Below are positions 1-8,646 of a DNA stretch of 64,000 nt, piece by piece. Numbering within the stretch: the first letter of the stretch is position 1; the number at the start of each line of letters is the position of its first letter. A program made the position numbers and the translations under genes. The DNA lies in assembly GCF_006442315.1 (NCBI RefSeq), contig NZ_VFVY01000018.1, positions 62,001 through 126,000 of the forward strand. The letters run 5' to 3'. The stretch comes from Mesorhizobium sp. B2-3-4. Its GTDB lineage: Bacteria > Pseudomonadota > Alphaproteobacteria > Rhizobiales > Rhizobiaceae. The notes below the pieces were generated by a model. The model did no database searches and was not told the origin of the DNA. It worked only from the letters and a program-made list of their open reading frames with translations.

Positions 1-514
1 GCATCTCGCCATCCGGTTCGATCAGGCCTTCGCGGGCGAGGATAGCCGAGACGCGCGGCATGGCGTGCGCCTCGCTCTCGCGCTGCAAGGGTTCGGCGAC
101 ATCGGCGCCAGCGGCAAGCTCGGGATCGAGCAGCCGGTGCGTGTAGTCGAAAGTGGGCCCGAGAAGCTGGCCGCCGGGAAGGTCCTTGTAGGTCGCCGAC
201 ACGCGCCGTTCGACCAGCATGGCGCCGGTGTCGATCGGCCTGGTGTAGCCGAAGCGCGGCAGGGTGGTGCGGTAGGCACGCACCAGGAAGATCGCCTCGA
301 TCATGTCGCCGCGCGCCTGGACGATGGCAAGTGCTGCCAGCTCACGGTCGTAGAGGGAGCCCTCGCTCATCACCCGGTCGACACCGAGTGCCAATTGTTC
401 GACGATCTGGTCGAGGCGCAGGGCCGGTACCGAACGGTCGCCTCGCCGGCGGTCGGCGAGCAGGCTGTGAGCGTTGGCAATTGCGGCTTCGCCGCCTTTT
501 ACCGCGACATACAT
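1..514 (-). CDS. phnI: PhnI, carbon-phosphorus lyase core subunit (3' part outside window)
   Basis: PhnI belongs to the PhnGHIJ core that attaches phosphonates to the ribose of ATP before C-P bond cleavage in the cytoplasm. The frame opens at the ATG at 514-512 with MYVAVKGGEAAI, the typical PhnI N-terminus, and stays open to the window edge. About 171 of an expected ~350-370 residues are visible. The start lies one base beyond the phnH stop, so the two are translationally linked, and the gene is third in a phnG-phnH-phnI operon. The rest of the gene lies at lower coordinates and cannot be judged. Confidence 0.9.
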   Translation of the reverse strand, partial: MYVAVKGGEAAIANAHSLLADRRRGDRSVPALRLDQIVEQLALGVDRVMSEGSLYDRELAALAIVQARGDMIEAIFLVRAYRTTLPRFGYTRPIDTGAMLVERRVSATYKDLPGGQLLGPTFDYTHRLLDPELAAGADVAEPLQRESEAHAMPRVSAILAREGLIEPDGEM

Positions 515-515
515 C

Positions 516-1127
516 TCAGGCCCCCATCATCTTGATGCGCGTCGTGCGCGGCAGGCAGGCGATGCCTTCGGGAGCCGCGAGAATGATGTCGACGCCGCGC
601 GGAAAGCGCTTGCTGTTCTGCTTCCACTGCTCGATGAAATGGCGCGGCATTTGCGCCGGTGCGATTGTGGCGCTGGTTTCGATGCCGGGGCCTTCGAGCA
701 ACAGCGGGGCCCCTGAGGCGAGGTTGCCGACCTGGAGGACCAGCGTCGTCGAACGGTCGGGATAGTCCTGTGTGCCTTGCGAAAAGCCGTCGATCGCCAT
801 CATCTCGGCCGGGCTGGCGATAAACGCGAAATGCGCGTCGGCGGGCGTGTTGGCCTGCGGCGCTCCCGTATGGAAGCCAAGCCAGGACCCGATGGCGGCA
901 CAAGCATGCAGGGTCGGATCGAGCCAGAGCGGCGTATCGTTGTCGCACAGCGCCAAGGCAATGGCGCCTGATGTCGCCGACAGCGGTGCCGGCGGGTGGG
1001 CCAAGGCCGGCAAGGGCTGGACGGTGCCTGGTCGGGCCATCGCATCCATCACGGCGCGGAAAACAGTCTGGGCGTTGAAGACCGGATCGGCGAAACCGCC
1101 TTCGATCGATTGCGCAGCGATATCCAT
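516..1127 (-). CDS. phnH: PhnH, carbon-phosphorus lyase core subunit
   Basis: The 203-residue product starts MDIAAQSIEGGFADPVFNAQ and continues with FRAVMDAMARPG, the conserved PhnH N-terminal segment. The C-terminus has PRGVDIILAAPEGIACLPRTT, typical of the family. E. coli PhnH has 194 residues, so the length is normal. The frame is open further upstream, but the ATG at 1127 shares its A with the TGA of phnG (TGATG), and the extra upstream residues would only be antisense-like sequence inside phnG. PhnH is part of the PhnGHIJ complex for phosphonate use. Confidence 0.93.
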   Translation of the reverse strand: MDIAAQSIEGGFADPVFNAQTVFRAVMDAMARPGTVQPLPALAHPPAPLSATSGAIALALCDNDTPLWLDPTLHACAAIGSWLGFHTGAPQANTPADAHFAFIASPAEMMAIDGFSQGTQDYPDRSTTLVLQVGNLASGAPLLLEGPGIETSATIAPAQMPRHFIEQWKQNSKRFPRGVDIILAAPEGIACLPRTTRIKMMGA

Positions 1128-1594
1128 CAATCTTCTCCGCGAACCATGGTGAAGAAATCCACCTTCGTTGCCGCCGTTTGCGCGCGGCGTTTCTCCTGGG
1201 CCGTCGTCAAGGTCGAGCGCAAAGGCGCAATCAGCCTGGTCTCGACCTCGGTGCGGCGGGCCGGGTCCTGCCAGAGCGCGTCGGCTATTGCCGCCAGCTT
1301 CGCCTTCTGCTTGTCGCGGCCAAGCGCGTAGCAATGGCCGACCTGTCCGGACGGCAGCCGCACGGTGGCGCGGGTAACCGTCGCCTCGCCGACATTGAAG
1401 GGCGCGCCGCCGCCGCCGATGCGGCCGCGCAGGGTGACCAGGCCGGTCTCGGGGCCGCGAAGCAGCTCGGCCTCCGAGGGCAGGCCGGCCTCGTTCCAGA
1501 GACGAACGATGTCATCTCCGCTGGATTGCGCCAGGGTCGCCATGGCAGCCTTGCGCTCAGCCTGGTCGCGGGCTTCCTGTCCTCGCATTGCCAC
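1127..1594 (-). CDS. phnG: PhnG, carbon-phosphorus lyase core subunit
   Basis: First gene of the phnGHI operon. The 155-residue protein (E. coli PhnG 150) carries the family features RGPETGLVTLRGRIGGGGAPFN, GEATVTRATVRL and GHCYALGRDKQKAKLAAIADAL. PhnG is part of the core complex that transfers phosphonate onto ATP. Its stop overlaps the phnH start by one base. A PHO-box-like element, a -10 and a PhnF-type operator lie directly upstream, so phosphate starvation control with PhnF repression is likely. Confidence 0.93.
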   Translation of the reverse strand: MAMRGQEARDQAERKAAMATLAQSSGDDIVRLWNEAGLPSEAELLRGPETGLVTLRGRIGGGGAPFNVGEATVTRATVRLPSGQVGHCYALGRDKQKAKLAAIADALWQDPARRTEVETRLIAPLRSTLTTAQEKRRAQTAATKVDFFTMVRGED

Positions 1595-1611
1595 TTTCCT
1601 CTTTGCTAAAT

Positions 1612-1631
1612 TTGTCTATTGATATAGACAA
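1612..1631. promoter_or_regulatory. Candidate PhnF (GntR/HutC) operator
   Basis: Perfect inverted repeat TTGTCTAT-tgat-ATAGACAA between divergent phnG and phnF, with a further related half-site TTGTATAG just beside it on the minus strand. It lies 16-35 bases downstream of the presumed -10 of phnG, where a repressor would block transcription. GntR/HutC-family operators commonly contain GT-N-TA-N-AC cores. The assignment to PhnF rests on adjacency. Confidence 0.6.
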
Positions 1632-1646
1632 CTATACAAGTTATGC

Positions 1647-1684
1647 ATATTACCTAACGCGAGTCCATGACGGGTGCGTGACAG
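1647..1684 (-). promoter_or_regulatory. PHO-box-like element and -10 for the phnGHI operon
   Basis: Read on the minus strand, CTGTCA (1684-1679) is followed after five bases by CCGTCA (1673-1668). These form two half-sites with the 11-bp period of PhoB direct repeats (consensus CTGTCAT). Fifteen bases downstream is TAATAT (1652-1647), a good -10. PhoB boxes normally take the place of the -35, which fits this geometry. Position relative to phnG and general knowledge of phn regulation support the reading, but binding is inferred. Confidence 0.6.
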
Positions 1685-1705
1685 GATTGGCCGGGGGGCA
1701 AAAAC

Positions 1706-2455
1706 ATGATCGGGCAGCCAGTGGCCGATAGCATCGAGCGACGCAGCGGCGTCTCATTGTGGCGCCAGATCGCCGACAGGATCCTGCAAGCGATTGCCAC
1801 CGGCGATTTCGCCGAAAATGCCGCGCTGCCGCCCGAGGTCGCGCTGGCGGAGCGTTATGGCGTCAATCGTCACACCGTGCGCAGTGCCATATCGGCGCTT
1901 GTGCAGGAGGGTGTGCTCAGGGCCGAACAGGGGCGCGGCACCTTCGTCTTGTCGCGCAAGCGACTCTCCTATCCCATCGGCGCGCGCACGCGCTTCTCGA
2001 CGGGCCTGCAAGGGCAGACGTCCGAGCGCCACATCGTGCTGCTCGCCTCATCGGTCGAGCCCGCCAGCCAGCGCGTTGCCGAGAGCCTTGGTCTTGCCAG
2101 GGGCGCCGAGGTGATAAGGTTGGAGACACGCGGCGAGGCCGATGGACGGCCCGTGTCCCGCGCCGCCGCCTGGTTCGATGTCAGCCGCTTTGCCGGCATC
2201 GACAAGGCGATGGCCGAGACCGGCTCGATCACTGCGTCATTGGCCCGTTTTGGCATAGACGATTATCTCAGGCAGTCCACCGTGCTCTCGGCCCGCCACG
2301 CCGATGCGGCCGACCTCGCCGACCTCGGTCTTCAACCCGGAGCCATCGTGCTGGTCACCGTCGCGGTCAACGTCACGCCCGACGGTCAGCCGATCCAGTT
2401 TTCCGAGTCGCGCTTCCCGGCGGAGCGGGTGGAATTGAAATTGTCGGCGCTGTAG
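1706..2455 (+). CDS. phnF: PhnF-type GntR/HutC transcriptional regulator
   Basis: The 249-residue protein has an N-terminal GntR winged helix (about residues 14-80, with LWRQIADRIL, LPPEVALAERYGVNRHTVRSAI and GRGTFV) and a C-terminal UTRA effector domain (about 100-245, with VIRLETRGEADGRPVSRA and IQFSESRFPAERVEL). The UTRA domain defines the HutC subfamily to which PhnF belongs. The gene is divergent from phnGHI with the 1612-1631 palindrome between them, the usual arrangement for a local repressor of phosphonate genes. The ligand cannot be read from the sequence. Confidence 0.85.
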   Translation: MIGQPVADSIERRSGVSLWRQIADRILQAIATGDFAENAALPPEVALAERYGVNRHTVRSAISALVQEGVLRAEQGRGTFVLSRKRLSYPIGARTRFSTGLQGQTSERHIVLLASSVEPASQRVAESLGLARGAEVIRLETRGEADGRPVSRAAAWFDVSRFAGIDKAMAETGSITASLARFGIDDYLRQSTVLSARHADAADLADLGLQPGAIVLVTVAVNVTPDGQPIQFSESRFPAERVELKLSAL

Positions 2456-2552
2456 CTCGGTTCGGGACTATTTTTAGCGGCTTGACGTTGAGAAACGCCT
2501 TTCCGACCTGCGCGGGCCGTCGTCACTCGGGTCGGTTCACCGCCCACCATGT

Positions 2553-3572
2553 TTATCGTCCCACCTCGATCACGGCTTTGATCAGGCCGGATTTCTCGTG
2601 CGCCCAGCGTGCGAGATCCCTTGGCGTTCCTTCGAGCGTGGTGCGGTGGGTGACGAGCTTGGCCAGCGGTACGGCACCGTTGCGGATCGAGGCGGCGACA
2701 TGATCGAAGTCGGCGCGCAGCGCATTGCGGCTGCCGATCAGCGTCATTTCACGTTTGTGGAATTCAGGATCGGAAAAGACGATGTCGTCCTTGACGACGC
2801 TGACCAGCACCAGCGTCCCGCCATGCGCGACATGGGCAAAGGCGGATTGCACCGAGGCGGTGTTGCCGGTGGCGTCGAAGACCAGGTCGAAACCTTCGCC
2901 TGATGTCGCCTGTCGCACCAGATCGATTGCCGTTGCTTGCGAACCATCGAGGACCGGGAAGCCGAGTTCATGTGCCGCGAAGCCCAATCGTTCAGCGCTC
3001 ATGTCGAGCAGGCTGACGTCGAGCCCGGCGATGCGGGCGAAGATGGCTGTGCCAAGCCCGATTGGCCCGGCGCCGATGACCAGCGTGCGGGCGCCGGTTT
3101 CGGCCTTGGCGCGCCGCACGGCGTGCGCGCCGATGGCCAGAAACTCGACGGCGGCGGCGTTGGCCAGCGACAGGCCGTTGGCCGGATAGAGATTTTGCGC
3201 CGGCACCAGGATCTGTTCGCACATGGCGCCGTCGCGATGCACGCCGAGCACCTCGATGCTGACGCAGCAATTCGGCTTGCCGTGCCGGCAGGCGATGCAT
3301 CTGCCGCAGGAAAGATAGGGGTTGATGATCACCGGCTCACCGACGGCGAGATCGACGCCTTCACCGGTCGCAGCTACCGTTCCCGAGACTTCATGGCCCA
3401 TGATGCGGGGATAGGCGAGGAACGGATGCTTGCCCTCGAATATATGATAGTCGGTGCCGCAGATGCCGACATGGCTGACTGCCACCAGAGCCCAGCCGGC
3501 AGGCGGCGAGCCGGGAGCAGTGCGGTCTTCGACGACGAGATCGCCGGGCGAGCGGCAGATGACGGCTTTCAT
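2553..3572 (-). CDS. Zinc-dependent medium-chain dehydrogenase (sugar/polyol type)
   Basis: The 339-residue product starts MKAVICRSPGDLVVEDR at the ATG at 3572. It shows CGTDYHIFEGKHPF and GHEVSGTVAATG (catalytic zinc site), the structural-zinc cluster CGRCIACRHGKPNCC, and the Rossmann motif VIGAGPIGLG. The residues match sorbitol, threonine and L-galactonate/L-idonate-type dehydrogenases. It follows the CUT2 permease gene on the same strand, so it probably oxidises a sugar-derived alcohol or keto acid brought in by that transporter. Reading further upstream in the same frame would cross the permease gene in a wrong frame, so the longer start was rejected. The exact substrate is not determinable. 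Confidence 0.85.
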   Translation of the reverse strand: MKAVICRSPGDLVVEDRTAPGSPPAGWALVAVSHVGICGTDYHIFEGKHPFLAYPRIMGHEVSGTVAATGEGVDLAVGEPVIINPYLSCGRCIACRHGKPNCCVSIEVLGVHRDGAMCEQILVPAQNLYPANGLSLANAAAVEFLAIGAHAVRRAKAETGARTLVIGAGPIGLGTAIFARIAGLDVSLLDMSAERLGFAAHELGFPVLDGSQATAIDLVRQATSGEGFDLVFDATGNTASVQSAFAHVAHGGTLVLVSVVKDDIVFSDPEFHKREMTLIGSRNALRADFDHVAASIRNGAVPLAKLVTHRTTLEGTPRDLARWAHEKSGLIKAVIEVGR

Positions 3573-3643
3573 GCTTCGGTCCAGTCCGTTCAGGAAATCG
3601 CCGGCCAGCGATCCGTGCCAGGCCGGCGATCGATAGGGAGGCT

Positions 3644-4609
3644 CTACTTGCCGCGGCGGCGCAGCCCGTCGAAGTAGACGATGATAATGATCAGCGCGCC
3701 GGTGATGATGCGCTGCCAGAACGAGTTGACGTTGAGCAGATTGGCGCCGTTGTTGATGGTGGCCAGGATGAAGGCGCCGAGCAGCGGTCCGTGCACCGAG
3801 CCGACCGCACCGAACAGAGAGGTGCCGCCGATGACGGAAGAGGCGATCGCCTGCAATTCCCAGCCTTCGGCCTGGGTCGGGTTGCCGATGCCGATGCGCG
3901 CCGCAAGCAGCACGCCGACGAAGGCCGCGCACAGGCCGGACAGCGTGTAGGCCATGTAGATGGTGCGCTGGACATTGACGCCCGACAGGCGCGAGGCCTC
4001 GGCGTTGGAGCCGACAGAAAAGAGATAACGGCCCCAGCGGCTGTGATGCAGGAAGATGTAGGCGGGTACGCCGACCAGGATCACCATCCAGAACAGGTTG
4101 GGGATGCCGATGAAGGAATTGCGCGAGAAGGCGGTGAAGCTGTCGCTGTTGATGTTGATCGAATTGCCATTGGTCATCAGCAGGCCGATGCCGCGAAGCG
4201 AGGTCAGCGTCGCCAGCGTGATGATGAAGGGCGGCAGGCCCATCTTGACGATGCCGAAGCCATGGAAAAGGCCGATGGCGACACCGACCAGCAAGGTGAT
4301 CAGGATGGCGAGCGCGATCGGGACGCCGGCATTGATCAGCATCGCGACGACGACGGTGGCGAAACCGACCACCGCGCCGACCGACAGATCGATGCCGCCG
4401 GTGATGATGACGAAGGTCTGGCCGACCGCCATGATGGCGATCATCGAACCCTGGCGCAGCAGGTTGGCGATGTTGTTGCCGGAGGCGAAGCTCGGTGTCG
4501 CCAGGGACAGGACGATCCAGAGCAGCACCAGCAGCGCCAGCAGCGTCAGCCCGAACAGGACGTTGTAGTTGCGCTTCGGTTTGTCGGCGGGGATCGCCTC
4601 GATGCTCAT
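3644..4609 (-). CDS. CUT2-family sugar ABC transporter permease (RbsC-like)
   Basis: The 321-residue inner-membrane protein has about eight to ten hydrophobic segments and the RbsC-family features SMIAIMAVGQTFVIITGGIDLSVGAVVG and IASSVIGGTSLFGAVGSVHGPLLGA. It forms the membrane channel of a ribose/xylose-type importer. The start codon overlaps the stop of the upstream ATPase gene by four bases (ATGA), showing tight translational coupling. The operon order is binding protein, ATPase, permease, dehydrogenase. Confidence 0.93.
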   Translation of the reverse strand: MSIEAIPADKPKRNYNVLFGLTLLALLVLLWIVLSLATPSFASGNNIANLLRQGSMIAIMAVGQTFVIITGGIDLSVGAVVGFATVVVAMLINAGVPIALAILITLLVGVAIGLFHGFGIVKMGLPPFIITLATLTSLRGIGLLMTNGNSININSDSFTAFSRNSFIGIPNLFWMVILVGVPAYIFLHHSRWGRYLFSVGSNAEASRLSGVNVQRTIYMAYTLSGLCAAFVGVLLAARIGIGNPTQAEGWELQAIASSVIGGTSLFGAVGSVHGPLLGAFILATINNGANLLNVNSFWQRIITGALIIIIVYFDGLRRRGK

Positions 4610-6159
4610 GTCTGTCCTCCCATTTTTTCTTGTTTCTCGGCGAGCGCCTGGGTGAGAATGTCCTCGTGACTGGCGGTGTGGAACCCATGCGTGGCCACCA
4701 GCTTGCCGCGCCGGAACACGTGCAGCGTGTCGGCCAGTTCATAGACTTCCGGCAGATAGGAGGAGATCAGGATGATGCCCGCGCCTTTCGACAACAATTC
4801 GCCGAACAGGCGATAGATCTCGGCCTTGGTGCCGACGTCGACGCCCACCGTCGGTTCGTCGAAGATGAACAGCTTGGCGCCATGCGCCAGCCATTTGCCG
4901 ATGACGATCTTCTGCTGGTTGCCGCCCGAAAGGCTCGATGCCAGCGCGCCGCGTGTCGGCGTCTTGATCCTGAGACCGGCGATCTGGCGGTCAGCCTCGG
5001 CCTTCTCCTTGGCGTTGGAGATCAAGAGATTGTTGGAAATGCGCTTGTAGATCGGCAGGTTGAGGTTGAGGCCAACCGGCAGGTTGAGGCAAAGGCCCTG
5101 GTCGCGGCGGCTTTCCGGCGCCAGCGCCATGCCGAGTTTGATCGCGTCGTGCTCGGAATTGATCTGGACCGGCCTGCCTTCCCACAGGATCTGGCCGGCC
5201 GATCTCCTGTGACGTCCATAGAGCGAAGTGACGAACTCGCTGCGCCCGGCGCCGATCAGGCCATAGAGGCCGACGATCTCGCCCGCACGCACCGTCATCG
5301 AGATGTCCTCGAAGCCCTTGCCGGACAGGTTCCTTGCCTCGACGATCGCTGCGCCCGGTGTGAAATGCTCCTTGTGGTAGACCTGTTCGATCGAGCGGTT
5401 GATCATCATCTTGACCAGCTCGGCGTCGTTGGTCTCGGCGATCGTTCTCGTCCCGACCAGCGTGCCGTCGCGCAGCACCGAAACCCGGTCGGCGAGTTCG
5501 AACACTTCCTCCATGCGGTGGCTGATGTAGATGATCGTCACGCCTTCGCTTTTCAGGCGGCGGATGAGCGTGAAGAGCTGGTCGGCTTCCTTGCGGGTGA
5601 GATAGGCCGTGGGTTCGTCGAAGATCAGGAATTTGGTGCCGCGCACCGTGGCGCGGGCGGCGGCGATCAGCTGCTGCTGGCCAATGGTGAGGTCACCCAG
5701 CACCACATGAGCCGGCAGGTCGAAGCCGAGATCGTCAATGATCGTCTGCGCCTGCCTGACCATGGCGCGCTGCTGCAGGATGCCGAAGCGGGACTCCTCC
5801 TCGCCGAGGAACATATTGGCGGCGACGGTCAAATGCCGGCACAGCACGACTTCCTGGTGGACCGCGTTGATGCCAAGCGCCATCGCCTCATGCGGCGTCG
5901 CCAGCGCGGCCGGCTTGCCTTCCCAGATAACATCGCCCGAGGTGCGCGGCATGACGCCGGTCAAAAGCTTGATGAGGGTCGATTTGCCGGCGCCGTTCTC
6001 GCCGACGATGGCGTGGATTTCGCCTGACTTGAAAGCAAGATTGACGGGCTTCAGCGCGTGGGTGCCGGGATAGCGCTTTTCCAGCCCGCGCAGTTCGAGG
6101 ATTGTCCTGCCGGGCTCCAGCATGGGGGCTGGATGCAATTCCTGCGCCGTCGGCGTCAT
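4606..6159 (-). CDS. CUT2-family sugar ABC transporter ATPase (RbsA/XylG-like, two domains)
   Basis: The 517-residue protein has two fused nucleotide-binding domains, as usual for CUT2 ATPases. The first has Walker A GENGAGKST, signature LTIGQQQLIAAARA and Walker B FLIFDEPTAYL. The second has a degenerate P-loop GLIGAGRSE, signature LSGGNQQKIVIGKWL and FIFDEPTVGVD. The ATG at 6159 was chosen because an aligned GGGAGGATT ribosome site precedes it; the upstream in-frame sequence looks non-coding. It drives uptake of the sugar bound by the 6312-7307 protein. Confidence 0.93.
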   Translation of the reverse strand: MTPTAQELHPAPMLEPGRTILELRGLEKRYPGTHALKPVNLAFKSGEIHAIVGENGAGKSTLIKLLTGVMPRTSGDVIWEGKPAALATPHEAMALGINAVHQEVVLCRHLTVAANMFLGEEESRFGILQQRAMVRQAQTIIDDLGFDLPAHVVLGDLTIGQQQLIAAARATVRGTKFLIFDEPTAYLTRKEADQLFTLIRRLKSEGVTIIYISHRMEEVFELADRVSVLRDGTLVGTRTIAETNDAELVKMMINRSIEQVYHKEHFTPGAAIVEARNLSGKGFEDISMTVRAGEIVGLYGLIGAGRSEFVTSLYGRHRRSAGQILWEGRPVQINSEHDAIKLGMALAPESRRDQGLCLNLPVGLNLNLPIYKRISNNLLISNAKEKAEADRQIAGLRIKTPTRGALASSLSGGNQQKIVIGKWLAHGAKLFIFDEPTVGVDVGTKAEIYRLFGELLSKGAGIILISSYLPEVYELADTLHVFRRGKLVATHGFHTASHEDILTQALAEKQEKMGGQT

Positions 6160-6266
6160 GACAATCCTCCCAGATTGGTCTTGCGGGGTGGCAGGCGGCG
6201 ATGCGGCGCTCCACATCGTTGAAATCAGATTAGGTCAAGCCCGCCGGTTTCCAAGCCGCCACGGGA

Positions 6267-6295
6267 TGTTTCCGGGGCGCGAAGCCCCGGAAACA
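6267..6295 (-). other. Intergenic mRNA stem-loop after the binding-protein gene
   Basis: Perfect 12-bp inverted repeat TGTTTCCGGGGC / GCCCCGGAAACA around a five-base loop, just downstream of the binding-protein stop in the transcribed direction. No T-run follows. Such hairpins commonly stabilise the upstream mRNA or cause partial termination, giving more binding protein than membrane components. That role is inferred from position. Confidence 0.7.
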
Positions 6296-6311
6296 ATGGC
6301 TGTGCCGAAGC

Positions 6312-7307
6312 TCAGTTCAGCTTCGGATTGAGCAGCGCGTCGATCTTGGGATCCTTCATGTTGTCCTTGGTCACCAGATTGGCGCCAGTGTCGACATTGG
6401 CCTCGACCTTCTCGCCCTTGGAGGCGGCAAGCGCGGTCTTGATGCCGTCATAGCCCATCCGGTAGGGGTCCTGGACGACGAGGGCGGAAATGACACCGTC
6501 GTTGAGGAACTTGATCAGCTTCTCGTCGCTGTCGAAGCCGACCAGTGCCAGCTTGCCGCCAAGGTTGTTCTCGGCGACGGCCTGGCCGACGCCCTGCGCC
6601 ATGATCAGGTTGGAAGCGAAGATGCCCTTGAGGTTCGGGTTGGCGGTAATCAGATCGGTGGCGATGTTGAGGCCGGTGGTGGCCTGGCCGTCGGCATATT
6701 TGTCGGCGATCAGCTTCAGGCCCGGATATTTCGCCTTGAGCTGTTCGGTGAAGCCCTGCTTGCGCTGTTCGAGCGAGCCGGCGCCGGGAGCGTTGGTGAT
6801 CAGGGCGACGTCGCCCTCGATCTTGCCGCCATTGGCGGCGGCGATGGCGGCGGCAAGGCCGTCCGCGGCGACACGCCCGCCCTGCACGTTGTCGGTGGTC
6901 AGGAACGAGGTGAAGGCCTTGGAGTCGGCGCCGGAGTCGATACCGATCACCTTGACCTTGGCGGCTGCCTCATCGATCGGCTTGCCGAGCGCCTTGAACT
7001 CGGTGGGCGCGATCACGATCGCGGCCGGGTTGCTGGCGACGGCGTTCTCGAGGATCGAGACCTGGCCGTTGACGTCGGTTTCAGCCTGGGCGCCGAGTTC
7101 CGGCACGTTGATGCCGAGATCCTTGCCGGCCTTGCGGGCTCCGGCGAGCACGATCTGCCAGTAGAAGGACGTGGTGTCCTTGACGATGATCGGGATGGTC
7201 ACGTCGGCCGCTGAAACCGGTGCGGTATGCATGACACCGGCGAACATCGAGGCTGCCGCCAGAGCCATGACGGCGCGGCGGTTGAGAATGCTGGTCACGA
7301 ATTTCAT
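6312..7307 (-). CDS. CUT2 sugar ABC transporter periplasmic binding protein (RbsB-like)
   Basis: The 331-residue preprotein has an N-terminal signal peptide (basic MKFVTSILNRRAV, then a hydrophobic stretch ending near HTAPVSAA). The mature part is a type I periplasmic binding fold, with TSFYWQIVLAGARKAGKDLG, AIVIAPTEFKALGKPIDEA, VIGIDSGADS and LVGFDSDEKLIKFLNDG. It is the first gene of the transporter operon. The ligand is a pyranose or furanose sugar or polyol that the sequence does not reveal. Nearby oxidative enzymes suggest a deoxy-hexose, pentose or similar aldose. Confidence 0.92.
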   Translation of the reverse strand: MKFVTSILNRRAVMALAAASMFAGVMHTAPVSAADVTIPIIVKDTTSFYWQIVLAGARKAGKDLGINVPELGAQAETDVNGQVSILENAVASNPAAIVIAPTEFKALGKPIDEAAAKVKVIGIDSGADSKAFTSFLTTDNVQGGRVAADGLAAAIAAANGGKIEGDVALITNAPGAGSLEQRKQGFTEQLKAKYPGLKLIADKYADGQATTGLNIATDLITANPNLKGIFASNLIMAQGVGQAVAENNLGGKLALVGFDSDEKLIKFLNDGVISALVVQDPYRMGYDGIKTALAASKGEKVEANVDTGANLVTKDNMKDPKIDALLNPKLN

Positions 7308-7647
7308 AGGATCCTCCCTAAGTCGCCCGGTGAACGTTTACGGAAGCTCCGTTCGGATAGGCGCGGCCCAAACAGAACTTTATCAATAAAAAACAGTTGC
7401 GTTGTTTTGATAGTGCATCGACCCAGCCGATGCAAGCGGTGTTTCCAGCCAGTCATCCCGACGGGTCTGGCGACGACTTGTCACCGGCGGGGCTCCTCCC
7501 TTTGCCGCAGTCAGGCGCTTCCGTTCCGTTCTGTGAGTGTATGGAATATTAATTCCATACACCAGTCAACATGGAATATTCATTCTTTTCCGGGATCGCG
7601 ACATTGTGAAACCGAGCGCGACCCCGGACCGCGGCACGGTGCGGGCT
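7308..7647. promoter_or_regulatory. Intergenic control region of the CUT2 operon with two operator-like repeats
   Basis: This 340-base stretch holds no gene. Site 1 (7381-7412) begins TATCAA and ends TTGATA, and contains AAAACA-gttgcgt-TGTTTT; it resembles the repeat at 10333-10363 upstream of the dehydratase gene. Site 2 (7539-7560) is a perfect 9-bp inverted repeat GTATGGAAT-atta-ATTCCATAC, followed by a degenerate half ATGGAAT at 7571-7577. Site 1 lies about 75 bases upstream of the binding-protein start, where a repressor would act. The regulator is probably the nearby FCD-GntR protein. Confidence 0.55.
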
Positions 7648-8646
7648 TCAAGGCAGTTCCTGCACCACCGTGTAGGGACGATACTTGGCATATTCCGTCT
7701 CCGGCACGTCGATATCGAGCAGGTCGAGGTTGCGCGTCAGGTTCGCGAGTTTCGCGGTGCCGGTCAGCACGGTGGCGACGGCTGGCTCATGCAAGGGAAA
7801 CTGGAACGCGGCGGCGGCCAGCGGATAACCGCCTTCACCGGCGATCTTCTCCATCGCGTCGACGCGGTCGAGCATAGCGCGGCTGGCGGGCTGGTAGTCG
7901 AAATGCGCGCCTTGCACCGGTCCGGTCGCCAATATGCCCGAGTTGAAAACGCCGCCGATCACCAGCGACGTCTTCTGTTCACGGCACAGCGGCAGCAGCT
8001 CCGCTTCGGCGCTGCGGTCGAGCAGGGAATAGCGGCTGGCAAGCAGGATGCAGTCGAGCGGCGCCCGGCGCATGACGTCGAGACAGATCCGGACTTCGTT
8101 GACGCCAAGCCCATAGGCGGAGATCGTGCCGGCCCGCTTCAGCTCGTCGAGCGCCTTGAGACCGCCATCCATCAACTGGCGAAAGTGCAGTTTGGTCTTC
8201 TCCACGCCATGCGTGTAAGCGCCGATATCGTGGACATAGAGGATGTCGATCTTGTTCAGGCCGAGCCGCGCATAGCTGAAATCGACCGACCGCATGATGC
8301 CGTCATAGGAATAGTCGTAGTCGAGCGCAAAGGGCAGCGGATCGACATAGGAGTGATCGGGCACCTGGTCTTCCGGCACCGGGCGGAACAGGCGGCCTAC
8401 CTTCGTCGACAGCACATAGGAATCGCGCGGCTTGTAGCGCAGGAAGTCGCCGAAGCGACGCTCCGACAGGCCGAAGCCGTAGAAGGGCGCGGTGTCGAAA
8501 TAACGCAAACCCGCTTCCCAGGCGCCTTGCAGCGTTTCCATCGCCGCCTCGCGTGAACAGGCGCGGTAGAGGCCGCCGATCGCGGCGCCGCCGAAGCTGA
8601 CCTCGGTGATCTCCAGTGCCGTCTGGCCGATGCGGCGTCTTTCCAT
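7648..8646 (-). CDS. Aldo/keto reductase of the aldose (L-fucose / D-threo-aldose) dehydrogenase type
   Basis: The 332-residue protein has the AKR pattern: FDTAPFYGFGLSERRFGDFL (catalytic Asp/Tyr), KVGRL (Lys), YVHDIG (His) and a C-terminal VLTGTAKLANL cofactor region. The overall sequence resembles D-threo-aldose 1-dehydrogenases, which oxidise the anomeric carbon of L-fucose or related sugars to lactones. I start at the ATG at 8646, preceded by GGGGAG; an ATG at 8661 overlaps that ribosome site and was not chosen. It sits between the transporter and the UxaA-family dehydratase, fitting oxidation followed by dehydration of an aldonate. The substrate is inferred. Confidence 0.8.
   Translation of the reverse strand: MERRRIGQTALEITEVSFGGAAIGGLYRACSREAAMETLQGAWEAGLRYFDTAPFYGFGLSERRFGDFLRYKPRDSYVLSTKVGRLFRPVPEDQVPDHSYVDPLPFALDYDYSYDGIMRSVDFSYARLGLNKIDILYVHDIGAYTHGVEKTKLHFRQLMDGGLKALDELKRAGTISAYGLGVNEVRICLDVMRRAPLDCILLASRYSLLDRSAEAELLPLCREQKTSLVIGGVFNSGILATGPVQGAHFDYQPASRAMLDRVDAMEKIAGEGGYPLAAAAFQFPLHEPAVATVLTGTAKLANLTRNLDLLDIDVPETEYAKYRPYTVVQELP

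Noticed and set aside
3573..4742. N-terminal extension of the zinc dehydrogenase frame
   Set aside because: The extension runs through the CUT2 permease gene out of frame and is Arg/His/Gln-rich; the dehydrogenase begins naturally at 3572.
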